In this document: in pieces, positions 1 through 4,724 of the stretch
Numbering within the stretch: position 1 is the first letter of the stretch
How the letters are laid out: the number at the start of each line of letters is the position of its first letter
Source of the DNA: Bacteroidales bacterium
GTDB lineage: Bacteria; Bacteroidota; Bacteroidia; Bacteroidales; UBA932
Reading direction: 5' to 3'
Assembly (NCBI GenBank): GCA_017551405.1
Contig: JAFZLP010000147.1
Location: forward strand, 1-11,432
Length of the DNA: 11,432 nt
Made by a program: the position numbers and the translations under genes
Notes under the pieces: model-generated
Databases searched by the model: none
What the model was told of the DNA's origin: nothing
What the model saw: only the letters and a program-made list of their open reading frames with translations

Positions 1-1
1 C

Positions 2-1384
2 TTTGCAATCCTGTACAGGACCAATTCCCAGTCGCGCGCGCTGGAGGAGCAGCTCCGCCGCAGGAACATCCCGTACATGATCTATTCGGGCAATTCCTTT
101 TTCGAGAGGGCCGAAATCAAAGACATGATGGCCTATTTCAAGCTGGTGGTGAACCCCTACGACGACGAAAGCTTCAAGCGCGTGGTGAACCTGCCGGCAA
201 GGGGCATAGGCGGAACGTCCCTGACCGCCCTGGCCGAGTGCGCCCGCGCAGGTGGGTTGCCTCTCTTCAGGGCCGCCTTCATGCCCGATCTCGAAGCCGT
301 CTACGGCCTCAGGGCGGCGGCAGCCTCCAAGATTCAGGCTTTCTGCTCGCTCATCAACGCCCTTGCGGCGAAGGCCGCCGTCACCGACGCCTTCGAGCTG
401 GCCCGCCAGATAGCCGACCAGAGCGGCCTGTATGCCATGTACAAGGCCGACACTTCCATAGAAGGGCTGGCCCGCACCGCCAATCTCGACGAGCTCCTGA
501 ACTCGGTGCAGGCGTTCATCGAAGACAGGCAGGACGAGTTCGCCGACAACGAAGTGCCCGAAGACGAGTTCCCCGTCGTTACCCTGGCCGATTTCCTCGA
601 GAATACGGCGCTGCTCTCCAACGTGGACTCTGCGGACGAGGAAGACGCCGCCAACAAGGTGGCGCTCATGACCGTCCATTCGGCTAAGGGCCTCGAGTTC
701 CCCTACGTGTACGTGGCGGGCATGGAAGAGAATCTCTTCCCGGGGGGCGGCATGCTGGCAAAACCCTCCGACATTGAGGAAGAGCGCCGGCTTTTCTACG
801 TGGCGCTCACCCGCGCCAAGAAGAGCGTGAGCGTGTCGTTCGCGGCCACCCGCATGCGCAACGGCAAGCACGAGAGCAATCCTCCCAGCCGCTTCATCCG
901 CGAGATAGACGAGCAGTACGTCCAGAACCCTCTCCCCAAGAGCGATTTCTTCACGTCTTCGGAAGATTCCGCTCCGGCGTTCGGAGGCTTCGGCCACAGG
1001 TCGGCTGCGGGCTCTTTCGGCCAGCGGCAGGCTGGCTCGGGCTCTTTCGGCCAGCGCCAGTCCGGCTTCGGCTCCGGCAGGGACTTCGGCACTTCGCGTT
1101 TCGGCTCCGGCCGCTTCAGCTCTTCCGCCAGGCCTTCTTCTCCCGTTACGTCTGCCCCTGTGCGGCCCTCGGCCACTCCTCCGGTGATCGACCCGGATTT
1201 CGTTCCGGTGCCCATGACCGAGCTGTACGAAGGCGAGCGCATCGAGCACAACCGTTTCGGCGGCGGCACCATCCTGCAGATTACCGGCGAGGCTCCCGAG
1301 ATGAAGGCCGTTGTCGATTTCGACGAATACGGCAAGAAACAGCTCCTGCTCAAATACGCCAAACTCCGCCCCGAAAAGAAATGA
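2..1384 (+). CDS. uvrD: UvrD/PcrA-type superfamily 1A DNA helicase, C-terminal 460 residues (5' end outside window)
   Basis: The reading frame is open from the window edge, so the first internal ATG (77) is not the start. Seen: helicase motif IV (AILYRTNSQSRALE, bases 5-46), the SFFERAEIKDMMAYFKL block, motif V (MTVHSAKGLEF, about 667-699) and motif VI (EEERRLFYVALTRAKK, about 778-825). The protein then has a Gly/Ser/Phe-rich linker (about 970-1170) and ends in a small Tudor-like domain (GERIEHNRFGGGTILQ, about 1231-1278) typical of PcrA. Known for the family: ATP-driven 3'-5' unwinding in nucleotide excision repair, mismatch repair and removal of RecA or RNA polymerase. The Walker A motif lies outside the window. 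The stop overlaps the cutC start by ATGA, so translation is probably coupled. UvrD and PcrA cannot be told apart from this fragment; the C-terminal domain favours PcrA. Confidence 0.96.
   Translation, partial: FAILYRTNSQSRALEEQLRRRNIPYMIYSGNSFFERAEIKDMMAYFKLVVNPYDDESFKRVVNLPARGIGGTSLTALAECARAGGLPLFRAAFMPDLEAVYGLRAAAASKIQAFCSLINALAAKAAVTDAFELARQIADQSGLYAMYKADTSIEGLARTANLDELLNSVQAFIEDRQDEFADNEVPEDEFPVVTLADFLENTALLSNVDSADEEDAANKVALMTVHSAKGLEFPYVYVAGMEENLFPGGGMLAKPSDIEEERRLFYVALTRAKKSVSVSFAATRMRNGKHESNPPSRFIREIDEQYVQNPLPKSDFFTSSEDSAPAFGGFGHRSAAGSFGQRQAGSGSFGQRQSGFGSGRDFGTSRFGSGRFSSSARPSSPVTSAPVRPSATPPVIDPDFVPVPMTELYEGERIEHNRFGGGTILQITGEAPEMKAVVDFDEYGKKQLLLKYAKLRPEKK
1009..1068 (+). repeat. Two-copy 30-bp tandem repeat in the helicase linker
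   Basis: The block GGCTCTTTCGGCCAGCG begins at 1010 and again at 1040, an exact 30-base period. It encodes two copies of GSFGQRQ followed by three variable residues. Further FG and GSGR/GSGRF motifs follow to about 1120, so the linker seems to have grown by duplication. It is in frame and inside the coding region, with no sign of a frameshift. Confidence 0.8.
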
Positions 1385-2022
1385 AGCCGCTGGTGGAAAT
1401 ATGCTGCGACGGCGTGGATGCCGCCCGTAAGGCCGTGTGGCGTGGAGCCAGGCGCATCGAGCTGTGTGCGGACCTTCCGTGCGGGGGCATCACCCCCACA
1501 TTCACCGATATCTTCTCCACCCTGAATCTGGGGGTTCCGGTGAACGTGCTCATCCGCCCGCGCTCCGGCGATTTCGTGTACAGCTGCGTGGAGGTGGAAA
1601 AGATGTCGCGCGAGATAGCCTGCTGCGGCCAGGTGGGACATAACGGGGTGGTACTGGGGGCGCTGACCCCGGAGGGCAGGGTAGACATCCCCGTGTGCCG
1701 CGACCTCATCGCCCTCGCAAGGTCATATGGCCTGGAGATAACCTTCCACCGTGCGGTGGACGAGGCTCTTGCAGCGGGCGTTCCGGTGAAGGAAATAATG
1801 GACGAGATACTCTCGCTGCGCGTAGACCGCATCCTCACCTCCGGCGGTGCCGCCAACGCCTTCGAAGGCCGCGAGGTCATTGCCGAGATGGCGCGCATCG
1901 CAGGCGGCCGCTGCACAGTCATGCCCGGCTGCGGGATTACCGCAGAAAACGCCGGCGCAATCATCGACTGCACCGGCGCTTCGGAAATCCATGGCTCGCG
2001 CCTTTCCCTGCTGGACCTTTAA
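1381..2022 (+). CDS. cutC: CutC family protein, short and cysteine-rich
   Basis: This 213-residue cytoplasmic TIM-barrel protein belongs to the CutC family. Seen: the N-terminal EICC (6-9), RIELCA (25-30), GGITPT (35-40), IRPRSGDFVYS (58-68), TFHRA (121-125), LTSGG (152-156) and a C-terminal EIHGS (202-206). E. coli CutC runs about 35 residues further, so the usual C-terminal tail is missing. Eleven cysteines (8, 9, 29, 34, 69, 81, 82, 106, 178, 184, 197) are many for the length. The family is called copper homeostasis, but the E. coli copper phenotype was traced to a small RNA (MicL) encoded at the 3' end of cutC, so the protein's role is unsettled. The ATG start overlaps the helicase stop by 4 bases. 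The stop shares TTAA with the convergent gene. Confidence 0.93.
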   Translation: MKPLVEICCDGVDAARKAVWRGARRIELCADLPCGGITPTFTDIFSTLNLGVPVNVLIRPRSGDFVYSCVEVEKMSREIACCGQVGHNGVVLGALTPEGRVDIPVCRDLIALARSYGLEITFHRAVDEALAAGVPVKEIMDEILSLRVDRILTSGGAANAFEGREVIAEMARIAGGRCTVMPGCGITAENAGAIIDCTGASEIHGSRLSLLDL

Positions 2023-2498
2023 TATCCTATCACAGTTACGCGAATGGTCATGACGCTGGTCATGTCCAGGGGATCGAATCCGTCGAGGTCCTGCAGGACG
2101 AAGGTGACCGACCCTTCTTCCCATTCCATGCGGAGGGTTTCGGGCGCGATTACGGTAGTGCTGTGGCCTTCGGAATCGGTTTCGGTGATTTCAAGGGGAT
2201 AGACATAGGGCAGCGGAGTCCACGCGCCGAGGTTCTTGGCGGTGTCGTAGATGACGTAGACGTCGGCATGGACGGAGCCGTTGTTGAGCACGTCCGCGGT
2301 TATCCACTTGTTCACTTTGGTGACATACAGGTAGTTGAAGGCGCCGGGTTCGAGATCGCCGGTGTTCCGCTGCCAGTCGGCCGGAACTATCTGGTAATCA
2401 TCGGAATGGACGTTGACTCCGTCTACGATGTACTTTCTGGTGCATCCCATTGCGGCAACCGCCGCAAGGAGAATGACTATTATTGCTTTTGCTTTCAT
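2019..2498 (-). CDS. Small putative lipoprotein, unknown function
   Basis: This 159-residue protein starts with a lipoprotein signal: MKAK, a hydrophobic stretch, then AAMG before Cys19. That predicts export and lipid anchoring. The ATG at 2498 is chosen because it opens directly onto the signal peptide; the frame extends upstream but would put a Pro/Asn-rich stretch before it. The mature part looks all-beta: NYLYVTKVNKW, VYVIYDTAKN, TPLPYVYPLEI, VTFVLQDLDGF. The TPLPYVYPLEI and closing MTIRVTVIGY segments recall the C-terminal domain of small Bacteroidales lipoproteins that often carry collagen-like Gly-x-y repeats, which are absent here. That likeness is from memory and weak. It lies 4 bases after the membrane-protein gene and is probably in the same operon. 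No function can be assigned. Confidence 0.85.
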   Translation of the reverse strand: MKAKAIIVILLAAVAAMGCTRKYIVDGVNVHSDDYQIVPADWQRNTGDLEPGAFNYLYVTKVNKWITADVLNNGSVHADVYVIYDTAKNLGAWTPLPYVYPLEITETDSEGHSTTVIAPETLRMEWEEGSVTFVLQDLDGFDPLDMTSVMTIRVTVIGY

Positions 2499-2502
2499 GA
2501 TG

Positions 2503-3216
2503 TTATTCTTGAGGGGGTTCGGGGGTTTCGGGAGCATCGCCGCCGCGTTTGACGGCGTCCTTCACGTCTTCTGCCATCTCCTTGGCCTTGTCGGCCACGG
2601 CGTCGGCTACTTCCTTGGCCTTTTCACTGACCTTGTCTGCCATTTCCTTGGCCTTGTCGCCGGCCTCCTTGACCTTCTCGTTGATAAGGTCTTTGTCTTC
2701 ATCGGAGAGATGGTCGTTCACGAGGAAAATGGCGGAGAGCACCAGCGCCGCGGAGACGAGCACCCTGCCGAGGAAGCCGAATGCGGAGCCGCCGAAGTTG
2801 AGGATGCCGAATACCGCGTAGATTGCGGCGGCAAGGCCTACGAGGGCGAGGGTATACTCCTTGGGTTCGAGCTTTTTGTCGGCGAACACCACTATGTAGC
2901 AGGCAACAGCGGAGAGGGCCATGAGCACGATGGGCAGCACCGAGAACTGTCTGAACAGCAGCGCCGCCAGGGCCGCACCGAAGATGAGGTACAGCAGGTT
3001 GTCGGCTTTGTCGAGCTTGTAGGCGCCGGTGGAGAAATAGGGCCTTGCAAGGCAGAAATAGAGGCCGATGCAGAGCATCGACGCAAACCACATGCTCACG
3101 CAGATGCCGCCGTTCTTTGTGAAGAGCGCGGCGATGAATGCTGTCAGTGAGAAGACTGCGCTCACGCATCCTGCGATGATGGCGACTTTCCTGAGATCCA
3201 TTTTGTTTTCAGCCAT
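2503..3216 (-). CDS. Six-helix membrane protein with C-terminal 11-residue amphipathic repeats
   Basis: This 237-residue protein has six hydrophobic segments, at about 11-32, 37-57, 72-88, 91-112, 121-140 and 146-167. A charged cytoplasmic or periplasmic tail follows. Residues 184-227 form four back-to-back 11-mers, three of them with the core KAKEM/KAKEV (for example EAGDKAKEMAD and KVSEKAKEVAD), and then a Pro/Glu-rich end. Such 11-residue periodicity is known from LEA-like and apolipoprotein-like helices that lie on membranes. I do not recognise a named family. The ATG at 3216 is preferred over farther upstream starts because a TAAATTTG -7 box lies at 3247-3254, which would leave a leader of roughly 25 bases. 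The small lipoprotein gene follows after 4 bases. Confidence 0.87.
   Translation of the reverse strand: MAENKMDLRKVAIIAGCVSAVFSLTAFIAALFTKNGGICVSMWFASMLCIGLYFCLARPYFSTGAYKLDKADNLLYLIFGAALAALLFRQFSVLPIVLMALSAVACYIVVFADKKLEPKEYTLALVGLAAAIYAVFGILNFGGSAFGFLGRVLVSAALVLSAIFLVNDHLSDEDKDLINEKVKEAGDKAKEMADKVSEKAKEVADAVADKAKEMAEDVKDAVKRGGDAPETPEPPQE
2580..2666 (-). repeat. 33-bp direct repeats encoding the 11-mer helix
   Basis: The octamer CCTTGGCC recurs on the plus strand at 2580, 2613 and 2646, an exact 33-base spacing. Similar flanks surround each copy. On the coding (minus) strand each unit supplies the KAKEM/KAKEV core. The conserved DNA spacing points to growth by tandem duplication of an 11-codon unit. 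Confidence 0.8.
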
Positions 3217-3246
3217 TTTGAATAGGTTTTTGTGTCTGTAGGACCA

Positions 3247-3254
3247 CAAATTTA
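3247..3254 (-). promoter_or_regulatory. Bacteroidetes-type -7 box for the membrane protein/lipoprotein operon
   Basis: The minus strand reads TAAATTTG, a full match to the Bacteroidetes consensus TAnnTTTG, 30 bases before the ATG at 3216. No clear TTTG -33 element is seen at the usual 19-21 base spacing. Two palindromes lie just upstream. Confidence 0.6.
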
Positions 3255-3263
3255 CAACAAATC

Positions 3264-3291
3264 TTCCGGAAATGTGCCGTTTCCCGGGAAA
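3264..3291. promoter_or_regulatory. Paired palindromes, possible operator
   Basis: TTCCGGAA (3264-3271) and TTTCCCGGGAAA (3280-3291) are perfect palindromes of similar sequence, with centres 18 bases apart. They sit directly upstream of the TAAATTTG box and immediately after the stop of the 50-residue gene. There is no T-tract, so they do not look like a terminator. Binding by a dimeric regulator is inference. Confidence 0.35.
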
Positions 3292-3292
3292 A

Positions 3293-3445
3293 TTATGCGA
3301 GTTCGAGCCCCAGCTCCGCAATGAAGGAGAGGGCGTCGGCGCTGAAACTGCCGCTGATGACAGTGGCTTCGGAGGGAAGGTAGTTGGCGTTTTCGAGCTC
3401 CCGTGCGAGCTGCTTGCGTGCGGAAAATAATTCTGATGCTGACAT
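3293..3445 (-). CDS. 50-residue hypothetical protein
   Basis: A short ATG-to-TAA frame encodes MSASELFSARKQLARELENA and a further 30 residues ending GLELA. Evidence that it is real: third codon positions are strongly G/C like neighbouring genes, an AAAGGA-like sequence lies 8 bases before the ATG (3454-3459), and a TATCTTTG box lies about 30 bases upstream of the start (3474-3481). An in-frame stop just upstream of the ATG fixes the start. The protein is soluble and probably helical at the N-terminus, with no signal peptide and no motif I recognise. A longer 74-codon frame on the same strand overlaps it but is Arg-rich and lacks these signals. It could be a remnant of a larger gene, although no homologous continuation is visible. 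Confidence 0.6.
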   Translation of the reverse strand: MSASELFSARKQLARELENANYLPSEATVISGSFSADALSFIAELGLELA

Positions 3446-3472
3446 ATCTTTGTTCCTTTAATTGTTCACGGT

Positions 3473-3525
3473 GCAAAGATATGCCGTTATTTTGACAGGT
3501 TTCGTCAATTTTTATTTTTCTTTGC
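3473..3525. repeat. Nested inverted repeats in the divergent intergenic region
   Basis: The outer arms are GCAAAGA (3473-3479) and TCTTTGC (3519-3525). The inner arms are TTGAC (3492-3496) and GTCAA (3504-3508), with a 7-base spacer. The two repeats are almost concentric, with centres at 3499 and 3500. They lie between oppositely transcribed small genes and overlap putative promoter elements on both strands, as expected of a shared operator. The arms are short, so chance is possible. The rest of the 163-base gap (3446-3608) is A/T-rich, with no other feature seen. Confidence 0.35.
3474..3481 (-). promoter_or_regulatory. -7 box upstream of the 50-residue gene
   Basis: The minus strand reads TATCTTTG, a full TAnnTTTG match, 28 bases upstream of the ATG at 3445. 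A TTG (3508-3506, minus) lies 24 bases farther upstream, slightly beyond the usual 19-21, so the -33 element is uncertain. The box overlaps one arm of an inverted repeat. Confidence 0.55.
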
Positions 3526-3564
3526 GGAAGCGCGTTTAAATGTCATTTTTTCGTGCAAAATAGT

Positions 3565-3572
3565 TATATTCG
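3565..3572 (+). promoter_or_regulatory. Possible -7 box for the small-protein/fimbrillin/adhesin operon
   Basis: TATATTCG matches TAnnTTTG at all but one fixed position and lies 36 bases before the ATG at 3609. No convincing -33 TTTG is seen. An alternative is TTTCTTTG at 3517-3524 (also one mismatch) with TTTG at 3491-3494, a 22-base spacing. Either could serve; the choice cannot be made from sequence. Confidence 0.35.
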
Positions 3573-3608
3573 CGACTTCTAATCTGAAATAGAAAAAACA
3601 GAATATAA

Positions 3609-3785
3609 ATGGAAGCAAAGAACAAGAAGACGTATGAGGCTCCCGAGGCGATTGTCGTGAATACGCAGCCGGAAGGAATCATCTGCAACAGCGGCAACTA
3701 TGTGATGTGGTTTCTCGCCGAGCCGGACATGAGTACTACAGAAGTATGGAGCCGCGGCGACTACGGCGGGGCCAATGAGATTTAA
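3609..3785 (+). CDS. 58-residue small protein leading the surface-structure operon
   Basis: The frame begins MEAKNKKTYEAPEAIVVNTQ and ends WSRGDYGGANEI. It has the form of the very common, uncharacterised Bacteroidales small proteins whose N-terminus reads roughly Lys-rich, then Y-x-x-P-E-x-x-V, then P-E-G-x-I-C-x-S-G. Here these are YEAPEAIVV (residues 9-17) and PEGIICNSG (21-29), followed by a variable Trp/Asp/Gly-rich tail. Such genes often stand next to fimbrillin-like genes; this is recalled, not searched. There is no signal peptide or membrane helix, and a single cysteine (26). The stop lies 12 bases before the next ATG, with the next gene's Shine-Dalgarno overlapping the stop codon, so the two are probably translated together. 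Function unknown; a peptide precursor, regulator or cofactor of assembly are all open. Confidence 0.82.
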   Translation: MEAKNKKTYEAPEAIVVNTQPEGIICNSGNYVMWFLAEPDMSTTEVWSRGDYGGANEI

Positions 3786-3790
3786 GGAGG
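3784..3790 (+). promoter_or_regulatory. Perfect Shine-Dalgarno sequence (AAGGAGG) for the fimbrillin-like gene
   Basis: AAGGAGG lies 7 bases before the ATG at 3798, the ideal spacing, and overlaps the TAA of the preceding small gene. Bacteroidetes rarely use Shine-Dalgarno sequences because ribosomal proteins on their 30S platform shield the anti-Shine-Dalgarno. No other start in this window has so good a match. Confidence 0.75.
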
Positions 3791-3797
3791 ACGCATC

Positions 3798-4712
3798 ATG
3801 AAAGCAAGATACCTGATCATTGCGGCCTTCTCGTTCCTGGCCATGGCCGCCTGCCAGCAACTGGAGCCGGAAACTCTCGTGCCTGAGACAGTACCGGCCG
3901 CCTCCGATTCCCTGTTCACCCTTACCGTGCAGGCTTCCAAAGGCTTCGGCACCAAGGCGCTGTGGGTTGACACTTCCGGTGACCCGGACGTGCTCAAGGC
4001 CTATTGGAAGAGTACGGAAAAAGTTAAGGTATTCCGCAACGGAAGCTATGTCGGTGAACTTGGCGTCTCGTGCGCAGGCGAGAAGCCTGCCACGGCTACC
4101 CTCACCGGCAATATTGTCATTTCGGGCCCCAGTCTCACCGTTGGGGACAATCTTATGCTTATGCTCCCACGTCAGAACTGGGACTATACCGGCCAGAACG
4201 GTTCCCTGGCTACCCTGGAGACCACCTACGACTACGCCACGGCCACTGTGAGAGTCTCTTCCATCAGCGGCAGCGCCGTCACTACCGACGGCACGGCGGA
4301 CTTCACTAACGAGCAGAGCGTGTACCGCTTTGGCTTCAAGGTGAGCGGAGACTATATAGACCCCAAGGCCTTCACAGTGAGCGCCGCGGGCGGCCAGCTG
4401 GTCCAGAGCATGAGCTGGAACGGCAGCGCCTGGACAGCGGACTATGGCAATATCTCCGTCATCCCGTCATCGGCCCCCGGCGACCACTTCTACTATGTGT
4501 CCCTCCGCAACGACCAGACCACGGACGACACCTACAACTTCACCATCACCGGCTCCGATGATGCTCTCTACATGGCTTCCAAGCCCATCCCGTCCAGCGT
4601 CCTTGATGCCCCCGGCAAGTTCATCAGCGCCCAGAACGTGGGCGCCACAAAGCCGGACTTCGCGCCAGGCATCGCCAGCGGCGAGGTAAGTAATCCCCTT
4701 GATATCCTCTAA
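3798..4712 (+). CDS. Fimbrillin-like lipoprotein
   Basis: This 304-residue protein has a lipoprotein signal peptide (MKARYLIIAA, hydrophobic core, AMAA before Cys19), so it should be exported and lipidated. The region after it (38-92) follows the pattern of Bacteroidales fimbrillin-family proteins: FTLTVQA, then TKALWVD, AYWKSTEKVKVF and SYVGEL. Later beta-strands include TATLTGNI, RFGFKVSG and HFYYVSLR. The length is typical for the family. Fimbrillins are lipoprotein precursors that polymerise into surface fimbriae by donor-strand exchange, or anchor them. Which role applies here cannot be told. The start is fixed by the strong Shine-Dalgarno at 3784-3790. The adhesin gene starts 12 bases after the stop, so one transcript is likely. 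A generic Bacteroidales surface lipoprotein is the alternative. Confidence 0.85.
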   Translation: MKARYLIIAAFSFLAMAACQQLEPETLVPETVPAASDSLFTLTVQASKGFGTKALWVDTSGDPDVLKAYWKSTEKVKVFRNGSYVGELGVSCAGEKPATATLTGNIVISGPSLTVGDNLMLMLPRQNWDYTGQNGSLATLETTYDYATATVRVSSISGSAVTTDGTADFTNEQSVYRFGFKVSGDYIDPKAFTVSAAGGQLVQSMSWNGSAWTADYGNISVIPSSAPGDHFYYVSLRNDQTTDDTYNFTITGSDDALYMASKPIPSSVLDAPGKFISAQNVGATKPDFAPGIASGEVSNPLDIL

Positions 4713-4724
4713 ACCGTGAAAGCC

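Noticed and set aside
796..1641. 281-codon minus-strand open frame opposite the helicase and cutC
   Set aside because: It is antisense to two well-recognised genes; its composition is the GC-rich shadow of their codons and it matches no family.
1695..2552. 285-codon plus-strand frame spanning cutC and the lipoprotein
   Set aside because: The first part is an Arg/His-rich shifted reading of cutC and the rest is antisense to the lipoprotein; no start signal.
2413..3150. 245-codon plus-strand frame
   Set aside because: It is antisense to the membrane protein, whose helices, repeats and promoter are convincing.
3280..3291. TTTCCCGGGAAA read as a terminator for the 50-residue gene
   Set aside because: The palindrome has no loop and no following T-tract, so an operator is the better reading.
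3252..3476. 74-codon minus-strand frame overlapping the 50-residue gene
   Set aside because: Arg/Gln-rich translation, start upstream of the likely transcription start, and it runs through the promoter and palindromes of the next gene.
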